Source: Streptomyces iakyrus (lineage in GTDB: Bacteria > Actinomycetota > Actinomycetes > Streptomycetales > Streptomycetaceae). From it: 64,000 nt of DNA. This document shows, in pieces, positions 36,797-48,579 of this stretch. The notes under the pieces are model-generated. The model was not told the DNA's origin. It worked only from the letters and a program-made list of their open reading frames with translations, and did not search any database. The stretch covers positions 537,107 to 601,106 of the forward strand of contig NZ_JNXI01000001.1 of the NCBI RefSeq assembly GCF_000717055.1, in the 5' to 3' direction. Both the position numbers and the translations under genes were made by a program. The number at the start of each line of letters is the position of its first letter. Positions within the stretch are counted from its first letter, which is position 1.

Positions 36797-39033
36797 GCGA
36801 GGCACCTCCGGCTTCCCCGGCGGCGGCGCCTTCGGGTGTCACGGTTCTCCGGCGTCGGCGGGGCGGCCGTGGCCGGCTGGAGCGGGTCCGGGGCGTTCGG
36901 GTCCTTCTTCTTGGCCTGCTGGTCCTTGGCCGGGTCCTTGGAGACCTTCGGGGAGGCGATGGTGCCGTCCGTCTTGACCTTGGGCAGGGCCTTCTGCGGG
37001 GCGGGCAGCAGGGCCTTCTTGGAGTCGATGTCGCCGTCCTCGGAGACGCCGTACAGCGCGTTGTAGATGTTGCGGACGGCGGGGCCCGAGGCGCCGGAAC
37101 CCGTACCACCCTGGGAGATCGTCATGACGATCGAGTAGTCCTTGGTGTACGTGGCGAACCAGGAGGTCGTCTGCTTGCCGTAGACCTCCGCCGTACCCGT
37201 CTTGGCGTGCATCGGGATCTTGTCCTGCGGCCAGCCGCCGAACCTCCAGGCGGCCGTACCGCGGGTGGCGACTCCCGCGAGGGCTTCGTCTATCTCGTCG
37301 CGCGTCTTCTGCGTCATCGGCAGCTTGCCGTGCGACTCGGGCTTGATCGGCGTGACGGTCTTGCCGTCGGCGCTGATGACGGCCTTGCCCACGGAGGGGT
37401 TGTAGAGGGTGCCGCCGTTGGAGATGGCCGAGTAGATGGTGGCCATCTGGATGGGCGTGACGAGGGTGTCGCCCTGGCCGATGGAGTAGTTGACGGAGTC
37501 ACCGGCGCGCAGGCGGTTGCCTTCGAGGCAGTTCTCGTAGGCGATCTTCTCGGCGTAGCTGCCGTTGCGCTTGCCGGTGCGGCACCAGACGTCCTTGTTG
37601 GCCTTCCAGTAGTCCAGCTTCCACTTGCGGTCGGGGACGCGGCCGGTGACCTCGTTGGGCAGGTCGATGCCGGTCTCCTTGCCGAGGCCGAACTGGTGGG
37701 CGGTCTTGTAGAACCAGTCGTTGGCGTTCTTCTTCGGCTTGGTGCCGCCGTCGCGCTTCCACTCCTCGTGGGAAAGGGCGTAGAAGACGGTGTCGCAGGA
37801 CACCTCCAGGGCGCGGCCTAGGCTGATGGCGCCGTGGCTCTGGGACTCGAAGTTCTTGAAGACCTGGCCACCGATGGAGTACGAGCTGGAGCAGTTGTAG
37901 GGGCCGTTGAAGGAGTACCCGGCGTTGACCGCGGCGGCCGTCGGGATGACCTTGAAGATGGAGCCGGGCGCCGACTGGCCCTGGATGGCGCGGTTGAGCA
38001 GAGGGTAGTTCGAGCTCTTGCCGGTCAGGCGTGTGTAGTCCTTGGCGGAGATGCCGCCCACCCAGGCGTTCGGGTCGTAGGTGGGGTTCGAGGCCATGGC
38101 GACGACGCGGCCGGTCTTGGCCTCCATCACCACCACGGCGCCGGAGTCGGCCTTGTAGTTGGTGCCGGTGTTCCGGTCGTGCTGCTTGCGGGCTTCCTTC
38201 ATCGCCTCGTTCAGCTGGTACTCGGCGATCCGCTGGACCCGGGAGTCGATGCTGGTGACGAGGTTGTCGCCGGGGTGGGCCGGGTCGGCCTCGGCCTGGC
38301 CGATGACCCGGCCGAGGTTGTCGACCTCGTAGCGGGTGACGCCGGCCTTGCCGCGCAGTGCCTTGTCGTACTGGCGCTCCAGGCCGGAGCGGCCGACCTG
38401 GTCGGAGCGGAGATACGGCGAGTTGGTGTTCTGCGCCTTCTTGATCTCCTCGTCGGTGACCGGCGAGAGGTAGCCGAGGACCTGGGCGGTGTTGGCCTTG
38501 CCGGGGCTCGGGTAGCGGCGCACGGCCTCCGGCTCGGCGGTGATGCCGGGGAAGTCCTCGGCGCGCTCGCGGATCTGGAGGGCCTGCTTGGGGGTGGCCT
38601 CGTCGGTGATGGGGATGGGCTGGTAGGGCGAGCCGTTCCAGCAGGGCTGCGGCGTCTTGGCGTCGCACAGCCGGACCTTCTCCTGGACCTCCTTGGGCGT
38701 CATGCCCAGGACCTTGGCGAGCTTGGTGAGGACTTCCTTGCCGTCGTCCTTCATCTTCAGCAGGTCGGTGCGCGAGGCGGAGACCACCAGCCGCGTCTCG
38801 TTGTCCGCGAGGGCCACGCCCCGGGCGTCCAGGATCGAGCCCCGGACGGCCGGCTCGACGACCTGCTGGACGTGGTTGCCGGAGGCCTCCTTGGCGTAGG
38901 CGGCGCCCTCGCGGATCTGGAGGTACCACAGGCGCCCGCCGAGGGTGAGCAGGAGGGAGAGGACGAGGACCTGGATGACGACGAGCCGGATCTGGACCCG
39001 TGGGTTCCGTCCGGTCTCGGGAATGTTGGTCAC
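36793..39033 (-). CDS. Class B penicillin-binding protein 2 (transpeptidase)
   Basis: 746 residues. One N-terminal transmembrane helix (about 16-38), the PBP dimerisation domain, and the transpeptidase with SxxK Ser358 (SAPGSIFKVIPT), the SxN region SVNYSIGQGD and HAKTGTAEV. A Lys/Pro-rich disordered tail ends RRRRRRGSRRCLA. The GTG start at 39033 has GGGGGAGG eight bases upstream; the frame runs 33 codons further but without a site. It overlaps rodA by four bases and probably forms the SEDS-PBP pair with it. Confidence 0.95.
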   Translation of the reverse strand: MTNIPETGRNPRVQIRLVVIQVLVLSLLLTLGGRLWYLQIREGAAYAKEASGNHVQQVVEPAVRGSILDARGVALADNETRLVVSASRTDLLKMKDDGKEVLTKLAKVLGMTPKEVQEKVRLCDAKTPQPCWNGSPYQPIPITDEATPKQALQIRERAEDFPGITAEPEAVRRYPSPGKANTAQVLGYLSPVTDEEIKKAQNTNSPYLRSDQVGRSGLERQYDKALRGKAGVTRYEVDNLGRVIGQAEADPAHPGDNLVTSIDSRVQRIAEYQLNEAMKEARKQHDRNTGTNYKADSGAVVVMEAKTGRVVAMASNPTYDPNAWVGGISAKDYTRLTGKSSNYPLLNRAIQGQSAPGSIFKVIPTAAAVNAGYSFNGPYNCSSSYSIGGQVFKNFESQSHGAISLGRALEVSCDTVFYALSHEEWKRDGGTKPKKNANDWFYKTAHQFGLGKETGIDLPNEVTGRVPDRKWKLDYWKANKDVWCRTGKRNGSYAEKIAYENCLEGNRLRAGDSVNYSIGQGDTLVTPIQMATIYSAISNGGTLYNPSVGKAVISADGKTVTPIKPESHGKLPMTQKTRDEIDEALAGVATRGTAAWRFGGWPQDKIPMHAKTGTAEVYGKQTTSWFATYTKDYSIVMTISQGGTGSGASGPAVRNIYNALYGVSEDGDIDSKKALLPAPQKALPKVKTDGTIASPKVSKDPAKDQQAKKKDPNAPDPLQPATAAPPTPENRDTRRRRRRGSRRCLA

Positions 39034-39181
39034 TGCGGCTGCCTCCCCCTCTCGGTGCGCGTACGGGTGTGCGGAGCCGGCGGTCTGCCGGGGCACGTGT
39101 GTGCGGTGTCGAGTGATGAACGCCCGGCCCACGAGCCGGCGTTCCTACCGGACCGACCCGTTCGGGTGAACTTCCCTGCGT

Positions 39182-39850
39182 TCACAGCCGCTTGACCCCC
39201 TTGATGCGCCCGGCGCGTGCCATCCGCGCCCGGGCGGCCTTCACGCGCAGCCCGTTGCGCTGACTGCCGATCTTCAGTCCGGTGCCGCCGGAGAGCCAGC
39301 CGGTGGAGATGTCGGTGGCCTTGGCCGAGGTCGACTCGGCGAGCGGATCGTTCTCGGCGCGCCGGGCCAGGGCCATGATCCCCGGCACGACGAAGGGGGC
39401 GAGCAGCAGGTCGTACAGGGCGGCCGTGAACAGCAGGCTGCCGAGGCCCACATGGCGGGCGGCGGTGTCCCCGACGAGGGCGCCGACCCCCGCGTACAGC
39501 AGGGTGGAGCCGACCGCGGCGGCGACCACCACGGCCATGGGGCCGGTCGCGGACTTCAGCTGGCCCGTCTCCGGTTTCACCAGGCCCGCGAGGTAGCCGA
39601 TGACGCACAGCACCAGGGCGTAGCGCCCGGCGGCGTGGTCGGCGGGCGGGGCCAGGTCGGCGAGCAGGCCCGCGCCGAAGCCGACGAGGGCGCCGCCCAC
39701 GTGCCCGTACACCAGCGCGAGGCCGAGGACGGTGAGCAGCAGCAGATCGGGCACGGCGCCGGGCAGATGCAGGCGGGCGAGGACGCTGACCTGGATCACC
39801 AGGGCGACGACGACCAGGGCGGAGGAGAGCAGGATCCGGTTGACGCGCAT
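39182..39850 (-). CDS. mreD: Rod shape-determining protein MreD
   Basis: 222 residues with five to six hydrophobic helices (LLSSALVVVALVIQVSVLAR, PDLLLLTVLGLALVYGHVGG, GFGAGLLADLAPP). A basic C-terminal extension of about 55 residues is longer than usual for MreD. It starts 13 bp after the mreC stop, so the two are co-transcribed. Part of the spore-wall complex in Streptomyces. Confidence 0.93.
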   Translation of the reverse strand: MRVNRILLSSALVVVALVIQVSVLARLHLPGAVPDLLLLTVLGLALVYGHVGGALVGFGAGLLADLAPPADHAAGRYALVLCVIGYLAGLVKPETGQLKSATGPMAVVVAAAVGSTLLYAGVGALVGDTAARHVGLGSLLFTAALYDLLLAPFVVPGIMALARRAENDPLAESTSAKATDISTGWLSGGTGLKIGSQRNGLRVKAARARMARAGRIKGVKRL

Positions 39851-39863
39851 GGGGTGACAGCTC

Positions 39864-40811
39864 CTACTGCTCTTGCTGGTTCTGGCCGTCCACGGGCGCC
39901 TCGGGGGACGGCGTCACGGTCACCGTCACCGTCGGCCTCGGGGTGGGCTTGGGCTTGGGCGGGAGGACCGTGTCACGCGGGTCCTTCTTCGGGGCCTCGA
40001 CGACGACACCGACGATGTCGAGCTTGGTGAAGGCGGCGTACGGCGTGACGTACAGCGTGCGGGTCAGGCCGCCGCCGGAGGGGTCCACGCGGGAGACCAC
40101 GCCGACGGGCACGCCGGGCACGAACGGCCGGTCGGCCTGCGAGCCGAAGGTGACCAGGCGGTCGCCCTTCTTCACCTCGGCCTTGCCGTTGAGGAGTTCG
40201 ACGCGCAGCGGGCGGTCGCCCTGCCCGGAGGCGAAACCGAGTTCGTCGCCGGACTCCATACGGGTGCCGACCGTGAAGTCGGGGTCGCTGGCCAGCAGGA
40301 CCGTGGCGGTGTTGGGGCCGACGGTGGTGACCCGGCCGACGAGCCCGTCCCCGTTCAGGACGGTCATGTCGCGCTTGATGCCGTCCTTGGCGCCGACGTC
40401 GACGGTGATGGTCCAGGAGAAGCCCTGCGCGGCTCCGATGGCGATGACCTCGGCGCCCTTGATGCCGTACTGGCCCTGGCCGGCGATCTTCAACATCTTG
40501 TCGAGCTGCTTGAGGCGGCTGCGGCTGCGGTCGTCGCTGCCGAGGCGCGCCTTCAGGGCCGCGTTCTCCTTCTCCAGCGTGGCGAGCCGGTCGTGCCGTT
40601 CACCGGAGTCGCGGATGGCGGAGACCGCGTTGCCGACCGGGTCGACCGCGGCCGAGACGCCGCTCTCGATCGGGCCGAAGACCGTTGCCGCGCCCTGCCG
40701 GGCACCGTCGACGGGCGAGTCCTCCCCACCGCGGATGTCCACCGTGATCAACGCGAACGCGATGGCGATCAGCAGCACCAGGAGCAGCCGGCTCTCTCGT
40801 GTGTCCCTCAC
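39864..40811 (-). CDS. mreC: Rod shape-determining protein MreC
   Basis: 315 residues: short cytoplasmic start, one transmembrane helix (about 8-24), a coiled coil around 75-110 (RLATLEKENAALKARL), then the beta domains (VIAIGAAQGFSWTITVDVG, LVGRVTTVGPNTATVLL, LVTFGSQADRPFVPGVPVG) and a Pro/Thr-rich tail. The GTG start at 40811 is one of several options; GAAGGGC lies further upstream. It is separated from mreB by two hairpins. Confidence 0.95.
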   Translation of the reverse strand: MRDTRESRLLLVLLIAIAFALITVDIRGGEDSPVDGARQGAATVFGPIESGVSAAVDPVGNAVSAIRDSGERHDRLATLEKENAALKARLGSDDRSRSRLKQLDKMLKIAGQGQYGIKGAEVIAIGAAQGFSWTITVDVGAKDGIKRDMTVLNGDGLVGRVTTVGPNTATVLLASDPDFTVGTRMESGDELGFASGQGDRPLRVELLNGKAEVKKGDRLVTFGSQADRPFVPGVPVGVVSRVDPSGGGLTRTLYVTPYAAFTKLDIVGVVVEAPKKDPRDTVLPPKPKPTPRPTVTVTVTPSPEAPVDGQNQQEQ

Positions 40812-40848
40812 GTGCGGCGGCCGTGCCCTTCCTCATAGGAATTCGGGA

Positions 40849-40872
40849 AGCCCCAGGGAAACCCGAGGGGCT
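40849..40872 (-). terminator. Hairpin in the mreB-mreC gap (second)
   Basis: AGCCCC pairs with GGGGCT, with an inner GGG-AAA-CCC stem. It lies 38 bp before the mreC start. Confidence 0.6.
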
Positions 40873-40905
40873 GCTTTGTGGGAGCTTATGCCTCTATATC
40901 AACGA

Positions 40906-40941
40906 TCCGCCGTACGAGAGGAGATCGTCCCGTACGGCGGA
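40906..40941 (-). terminator. Hairpin after mreB (first)
   Basis: An 11-bp perfect stem TCCGCCGTACG with its complement and a 14-base loop, 15 bp after the mreB stop. Confidence 0.72.
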
Positions 40942-40955
40942 ATCGAAGAGTTACG

Positions 40956-41987
40956 TCATCTGCGTGGCTGGGCGTCCAGCACCTGCTGGAGCGCCTCGAA
41001 CTCCTCGACGCACTTTCCGGATCCGAGCGCCACGCTGTCCAACGGGTCCTCGGCGATGTGGATCGGCATGCCGGTCTCCCGGCGCAGCCGCTCGTCGAGA
41101 CCCCGCAGCAGCGCCCCGCCGCCGGTCAGAACGATTCCCCGGTCCATGATGTCGCCGGACAGCTCCGGCGGACACTTGTCGAGGGTCGTCTTGACGGCGT
41201 CGACGATCGCGTTGACCGGCTCCTCGATCGCCTTGCGGACTTCGGCGGCGGAGATGACCACGGTCTTCGGCAGTCCGGAGACGAGGTCCCGGCCGCGGAT
41301 TTCGGTGTGCTCGTCGGAGTCGAGGTCGTACGCCGAACCGATCGTGATCTTGATCTGCTCGGCCGTGCGCTCACCCAGCAGGAGGGAGTACTCCTTCTTG
41401 ATGTGCTGGATGATCGCGTTGTCCAGTTCGTCGCCCGCGACACGGATGGACTGGGCGGTGACGATGCCGCCGAGGGAGATGACCGCGACCTCCGTGGTGC
41501 CGCCGCCGATGTCGACCACCATGTTGCCCGTGGCCTCGTGGACCGGCAGGCCGGAGCCGATGGCCGCGGCCATGGGCTCCTCGATGATGTGCACCTGACG
41601 GGCGCCGGCCTGGGACGACGCCTCGATGACGGCGCGGCGCTCGACGCCCGTGATGCCCGAGGGCACACAGACGACGACCCGCGGACGAGCCAGATACCGC
41701 CGCTTGTGGATCTTCAGGATGAAGTAGCGGAGCATCCGCTCGGTGATCTCGAAGTCGGCGATCACGCCGTCCTTCAGCGGACGCACGGCAACGATGTTGC
41801 CGGGCGTGCGCCCGATCATCTTCTTCGCTTCGGCACCGACCGCGAGGATGCCACCGGTGTTGGTGTTGATCGCGACGACGGACGGCTCGTTGAGTACGAT
41901 CCCGCGACCCCTGACGTACACCAGCGTGTTGGCGGTCCCGAGGTCGACAGCCATGTCACGGCCGATGAACGACATTGAGTTCCCCAT
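40956..41987 (-). CDS. mreB: Rod shape-determining protein MreB (actin-like)
   Basis: 343 residues, length as I recall for S. coelicolor MreB. Actin ATPase motifs: phosphate 1 [16 protein letters not shown], connect 1 [12 protein letters not shown], phosphate 2 [15 protein letters not shown], adenosine [15 protein letters not shown]. In Streptomyces MreB is dispensable for vegetative tip growth and needed for proper spore walls. ATG 41987 ([11 protein letters not shown]) is chosen by family length; ATG 41975, four codons on, has GGGGA five bases upstream. An upstream extension to 42092 is rejected as spacer. The 253 bp to ndk holds the ndk terminator. Confidence 0.97.
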   Translation of the reverse strand: MGNSMSFIGRDMAVDLGTANTLVYVRGRGIVLNEPSVVAINTNTGGILAVGAEAKKMIGRTPGNIVAVRPLKDGVIADFEITERMLRYFILKIHKRRYLARPRVVVCVPSGITGVERRAVIEASSQAGARQVHIIEEPMAAAIGSGLPVHEATGNMVVDIGGGTTEVAVISLGGIVTAQSIRVAGDELDNAIIQHIKKEYSLLLGERTAEQIKITIGSAYDLDSDEHTEIRGRDLVSGLPKTVVISAAEVRKAIEEPVNAIVDAVKTTLDKCPPELSGDIMDRGIVLTGGGALLRGLDERLRRETGMPIHIAEDPLDSVALGSGKCVEEFEALQQVLDAQPRR

Positions 41988-42195
41988 CAGGATTCGTCTG
42001 GCCTTCCCACTGGCTTTTGAGGGCTTTTCAGGTAGGCAAAGGTGGGTGCTGTGACGTGAAGGCTTCCATCGTAGACGCGCCTTCGCGAACACTGCGGGAG
42101 GGTCTCCGCCATTGTCAGCAGATGCCGTGCGGGTTCGCTTGTGGAGACGGGCGTTCGGGGGCGATCGTTCCCTCGATCGGCACGTATATGCCAGG

Positions 42196-42224
42196 AAAGT
42201 CCGGGAGCGGCGCTCCCGGACTTT
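42196..42224 (-). terminator. Hairpin terminator after ndk
   Basis: A perfect 13-bp stem AAAGTCCGGGAGC with its complement and a GGC loop, 17 bp after the ndk stop. Confidence 0.88.
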
Positions 42225-42240
42225 GCCCGCCCTTCGCGCT

Positions 42241-42654
42241 TTAGGCGCGACCCGGGAAGAAGATCTTCACTTCTCGCTCCGCGGACTCCTCGGAGTCGGA
42301 GGCGTGGATCAGGTTCTCCCGGACGATGACGCCGTAGTCGCCGCGGATGGAGCCGGGGGCGGCGGCGATCGGGTCGGTCGGGCCGGCGAGCGCGCGCACG
42401 CCCTCGATGACCCGCTCACCCTCGACGATCAGCGCCACGACCGGACCGGAGGCCATGAAGTCCACCAGCGGCTCGTAGAAGGGCTTGCCCTTGTGCTCGC
42501 CGTAGTGCTGCTCCAGGGTGTCCTGGTCCAGGGTGCGCAGCTCCAGCGCGGTGATCGTCCAGCCCGCCTTGCGCTCGATGCGGCTGATGATCTCGCCGGT
42601 CAGGCCTCGACGGACGGCGTCGGGCTTGAGGAGGACGAGGGTGCGCTGGCTCAC
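42241..42654 (-). CDS. ndk: Nucleoside diphosphate kinase
   Basis: 137 residues, family length. Transfers the gamma phosphate between nucleoside di- and triphosphates through the catalytic His. The core shows [20 protein letters not shown], the [20 protein letters not shown] segment and the region [12 protein letters not shown] that carries the active-site His. It follows the DUF4233 gene by 65 bp on the same strand and is ended by a strong hairpin. Confidence 0.98.
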   Translation of the reverse strand: MSQRTLVLLKPDAVRRGLTGEIISRIERKAGWTITALELRTLDQDTLEQHYGEHKGKPFYEPLVDFMASGPVVALIVEGERVIEGVRALAGPTDPIAAAPGSIRGDYGVIVRENLIHASDSEESAEREVKIFFPGRA

Positions 42655-42719
42655 TACGGGCTCCTTGTGCGTGAAGGTTTAGCGGTGGGACGAGGTTACC
42701 CGGCGTGTCGGGGCGAGCG

Positions 42720-43076
42720 TCACGCAGCGTCAGGTGTGGAGGAACCCGCCTGGTCCGCGAATCTCGCCTTCGCCTCGTCCACCTTCCGGCCGTAGTGCAC
42801 CGACGCCCACCACAGGGCCGCGAAGATCGCCCCCAGGAAGTACATGGTCGGCACGATGAACCCCGACGCGATGAGCGCGATCTGCAGCGCCCAGCCGAGG
42901 GCCACCCCGCCCGGGCGCGTCACCAGGCCGCACAGCACCAGACACAGGAACATCGCGGTGCCGCTGACCGTCCACACCGTCGTCATGGACAGGTCGGGAT
43001 CCTTCATGGCGACCAGACCGGCGAACCCGATGACGAAGAACTCGCCGATCAGCGTCGAAGAACAGAGCGTGCGCAC
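42720..43076 (-). CDS. DUF4233 membrane protein
   Basis: 118 residues from GTG 43076, five bases after the folC stop. Three to four hydrophobic helices (SSTLIGEFFVIGFAGLVAMK, VWTVSGTAMFLCLVLCGLV, LGWALQIALIASGFIVPTMY, FLGAIFAALWWASVHYG) and an Ala/Asp-rich tail. The family is constantly found next to folC in actinobacteria; function unknown. GAAGGG at the end of folC may serve as ribosome site. Confidence 0.88.
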   Translation of the reverse strand: MRTLCSSTLIGEFFVIGFAGLVAMKDPDLSMTTVWTVSGTAMFLCLVLCGLVTRPGGVALGWALQIALIASGFIVPTMYFLGAIFAALWWASVHYGRKVDEAKARFADQAGSSTPDAA

Positions 43077-43081
43077 GGAAC

Positions 43082-44605
43082 TCAGCCCTTCCCCAGGAGC
43101 AGTCGGGCCTCGCCGACGGTGATGACGGAACCGGTGACGAGCACACCGCCGCCGGAGAACTCGCCCTCCTCCTCGGCCAGCGTGATGGCCGCCTCCAGCG
43201 CGTCGGGCAGCCGCGGCTCGACCTGGACGCGCTCCTCGCCGAACACCTCCACGGCGATCCCGGCCAGCTCGTCGGCGTCCATCGCGCGGTGGCTGGAGTT
43301 CTGCGTGACGACGACCTCGGCGAACACCGGCTCGAAGGCCTCCAGCAGCCCCCGGACGTTCTTGTCGCCGCTCGCACCGACCACGCCGATGAGACGGCTG
43401 AACTGGAACGCCTCCCCGATCGCCTCGGCTGCCGCCCGGGCACCGGCCGGGTTGTGGGCGGCGTCCAGCACGACCGTCGGCGACCGGCGCACGACCTCCA
43501 GACGCCCCGGCGAGGCGACGGCCGCGAAGGCCTTGCGGACCGTGTCCAGATCGAGCGCGTCGGCCCGCTGCGCGCCGACGCCGAAGAACGCCTCGACGGC
43601 GGCGAGCGCGACGGCCGCGTTGTGCGCCTGGTGCGCGCCGTGCAACGGCAGGTACACCTCGGGGTACTCGCCGCCGAGCCCGCGCAGCGTCACCAGCTGC
43701 CCGCCGACGGCCACCTGCCGCTCGACGACACCGAACTCCAGGCCCTCCCGGGCCACCGTCGCGTCTACCTCGACGGCCTTCTTCAGCAGCACCTGCGCCG
43801 CGTCGACCGGCTGCTGGGCCATGATGACCGTCGCACCCTGCTTGATGATGCCGGCCTTCTCCGTGGCGATCTCGGCGTGCGTGCTGCCCAGCCGGTCGGT
43901 GTGGTCGAGGTCTATGGGCGTGACGACGGCGACGTCCCCGTCGATCACGTTCGTCGCGTCCCAGGAGCCGCCCATGCCGACCTCGACGACGGCCACGTCG
44001 GCAGGGGCGTCGGCGAACGCCGCGTACGCCATGCCGGTGAGCACCTCGAAGAACGACAGCCGGTACTCCTGCTGCGCGTCGACCATCTCCACGTACGGCT
44101 TGATGTCCTGGTACGTCTCGATGAACCGCTCGGGCGCGATGGGGGCGCCGTCGAGGCTGATGCGCTCGGTGATCGACTGCACGTGCGGCGAGGTGTAGCG
44201 GCCGGTGCGCAGCTCGAAGGCGCCGAGCAGGGCCTCGATCATGCGGGCCGTGGACGTCTTGCCGTTGGTGCCCGTGATGTGGATCGACGGGTACGACCGC
44301 TGCGGCTCGCCCAGCACGTCCATCAGCGCGGCGATACGGCTGACGGAGGGCTCCAGCTTCGTCTCGCCCCAGCGGGTGGCGAGCTCGGTCTCGACCTCGC
44401 GCAGGGCCTTGTCGACCTCGGGGTCGGCGGGGCGCGCAGGGACGTCGGCGTCGGGCGGGCCGCCCTGGGTGCGCAGGGTTCGGCTGCCGGCCTCGATGAC
44501 CGCGAGGTCGGGGTCGCGGGTGGTCTCCTCCGCGATGATCTCGTCGAAGGCGTTGAGGGGGTCGGGCTGGTCGTCGGCGTCGTGGTCTGGAGGGAGCTCG
44601 CTCAC
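43082..44605 (-). CDS. folC: Dihydrofolate synthase / folylpolyglutamate synthase
   Basis: 507 residues; adds glutamate to dihydropteroate and to folates. ATP-binding loop ITGTNGKTSTARMIEAL, the omega-loop region TSPHVQSITERIS, and the Mur-ligase C-terminal domain with SGDKNVRGLLEAF. An acidic N-terminal extension of about 65 residues before the core is usual for Streptomyces copies as I recall. It lies downstream of valS, separated by a terminator and a dispersed repeat. Confidence 0.96.
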   Translation of the reverse strand: MSELPPDHDADDQPDPLNAFDEIIAEETTRDPDLAVIEAGSRTLRTQGGPPDADVPARPADPEVDKALREVETELATRWGETKLEPSVSRIAALMDVLGEPQRSYPSIHITGTNGKTSTARMIEALLGAFELRTGRYTSPHVQSITERISLDGAPIAPERFIETYQDIKPYVEMVDAQQEYRLSFFEVLTGMAYAAFADAPADVAVVEVGMGGSWDATNVIDGDVAVVTPIDLDHTDRLGSTHAEIATEKAGIIKQGATVIMAQQPVDAAQVLLKKAVEVDATVAREGLEFGVVERQVAVGGQLVTLRGLGGEYPEVYLPLHGAHQAHNAAVALAAVEAFFGVGAQRADALDLDTVRKAFAAVASPGRLEVVRRSPTVVLDAAHNPAGARAAAEAIGEAFQFSRLIGVVGASGDKNVRGLLEAFEPVFAEVVVTQNSSHRAMDADELAGIAVEVFGEERVQVEPRLPDALEAAITLAEEEGEFSGGGVLVTGSVITVGEARLLLGKG

Positions 44606-44670
44606 GGGGCCAGTCTACGGAGCGGGGGTGACATCGGTGGGGGGTGGTTTGTGTCGTGCCTTGTCTGCGG

Positions 44671-44733
44671 GTTTGTGGGGGCTTGTCGCGCCCACGCGGC
44701 GGAGCCGCACATCGATACAGCCCCGCGCCCCTG
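44671..44733. repeat. Dispersed Streptomyces repeat, long variant
   Basis: Starts GTGGGGGCTTGTCGCGC and ends CCCCGCGCCCCTG, the same ends as the element at 51713-51747. Between them it has an extra segment of about 27 bp, containing a small GCGGC-GGA-GCCGC hairpin. Lies between the valS terminator and folC. I recall both variants as common intergenic repeats of Streptomyces genomes. Confidence 0.6.
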
Positions 44734-44739
44734 AAGTGC

Positions 44740-44777
44740 GTGCGGGCCCCGGCGCTGACCAGCACCGGGGCCCGCAC
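44740..44777 (-). terminator. Hairpin terminator after valS
   Basis: A perfect 13-bp stem GTGCGGGCCCCGG with its complement and a 12-base loop, 15 bp after the valS stop. Confidence 0.84.
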
Positions 44778-44791
44778 GACCGTACGAACGC

Positions 44792-47416
<2,625 letters not shown>

Positions 47417-47554
47417 GGGGGTCAGTTTAGAGGTGTCACGACCCCGTCCCGAAACGCGTTTCGTTTGTAACGGTGGGGGCCCCGATGCCATGCACACGGC
47501 GGGTCTGCGCCAGGATGTCCGGAAGACATAAGCATCTGGAGGGGAACCCAGAAC

Positions 47555-48514
47555 ATGAGTTACAACCAGCCGGGCCCGTACGGCGGGCAGCCCCAGCAGC
47601 CCGGTCCGTACGGCCAGCCCGGCCCGTACGGCCAGCCGCCGCAGGCGCCCCAGCCCGGCTACGGCTACCCCCAGCAGGCCCCTCCGCCCCAGCCCGGCTA
47701 CGGCTACCCGCAGCAGCCCCAGCAGGGCGTCCCGCCCCAGCAGGCGCCCTACGGCCAGCCCCCGTACGGCCAGCAGCCGCCCTACGGCCAGGCCCCGTAC
47801 GGCGTGCCCCAGCCTCCCGCGCCGAGCGGCGGCGGGAAGAAGACCGGCCTCATCATCGGCGCGGTCGCGGTCGTCGCGGCGATCGGCGTGGGCGCGTACT
47901 TCGTGATCGGCGGGGGCGGCGGCGCGGGCGCCCTGGAGGACGACGGTCCGCACAAGCTGGCGACGCCGGCGAAGGTGATGAGCGAGTACAACCGCATCAC
48001 CAAGGACGGGGCGACCGCCGGCGACGACTCCACCAAGGAGCTGGAGAAGAGCGGCGTCAAGGACGGCACGTCGGTGCTGGCCACCTATTCCACGGTGGAC
48101 CCCACCAAGTACGACCCCACGGACCCGTCCTCGGCCGCCGAGATGGCCACGGCCAAGAGCGTCAACTTCTTCGGCGTCTACGGCGAGGTCTCCGACCCGG
48201 AGGCGTCCCTGGACACGTTCTTCGCCAACTTCAAGAAGTCGGCCGAGAAGGACTCCTCCAGCAGCAGCGGGAGCAAGACCGAGCTGATCGGCGAGCCGGA
48301 GGAGGCAGACCTCGACGGCGCGGTCATGAAGTGCCAGGCACTCAAGGGCCAGAACGTCATGACCAAGAAGGAGCAGACCAACTGGTTCTGTGCCTGGGCC
48401 GACTACAGCACCATCGCGGTGGTCTCCTCGGGCACCGCCGCCGGGGACACGTCGAAGGACACCGCCATCGACATCACCACCAAGATCCGCCCGGAGATCC
48501 GCGTCAAGGTCTGA
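47555..48514 (+). CDS. PGPYGQ-repeat membrane protein
   Basis: 319 residues. The first ~95 are low-complexity repeats ([20 protein letters not shown]), then a basic KK and one transmembrane helix at about 100-122 ([20 protein letters not shown]). An outer domain of about 190 residues with two Cys ([18 protein letters not shown]) probably forms a disulfide. The P/Q/G/Y head recalls Streptomyces membrane proteins whose heads mediate self-association. Function unknown. ATG 47555 has GGAGGGG about ten bases upstream. Converges on clpX behind a shared hairpin. Confidence 0.78.
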   Translation: MSYNQPGPYGGQPQQPGPYGQPGPYGQPPQAPQPGYGYPQQAPPPQPGYGYPQQPQQGVPPQQAPYGQPPYGQQPPYGQAPYGVPQPPAPSGGGKKTGLIIGAVAVVAAIGVGAYFVIGGGGGAGALEDDGPHKLATPAKVMSEYNRITKDGATAGDDSTKELEKSGVKDGTSVLATYSTVDPTKYDPTDPSSAAEMATAKSVNFFGVYGEVSDPEASLDTFFANFKKSAEKDSSSSSGSKTELIGEPEEADLDGAVMKCQALKGQNVMTKKEQTNWFCAWADYSTIAVVSSGTAAGDTSKDTAIDITTKIRPEIRVKV

Positions 48515-48532
48515 CGACGGACGAAGGCAAAG

Positions 48533-48567
48533 GGGAAGGGCCCCGGCCGATGGCCGGGGCCCTTCCC
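48533..48567. terminator. Bidirectional terminator between the PGPYGQ gene and clpX
   Basis: A 16-bp perfect stem GGGAAGGGCCCCGGCC with its complement and a GAT loop. It lies 19 bp after the plus-strand stop and 13 bp after the clpX stop. Confidence 0.88.
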
Positions 48568-48579
48568 TCTACGTCTGCG

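Noticed and set aside
47417..47953. N-terminal extension of valS by 179 residues
   Set aside because: The extension is antisense to the PGPYGQ gene plus spacer, and the synthetase family begins near GTG 47416.
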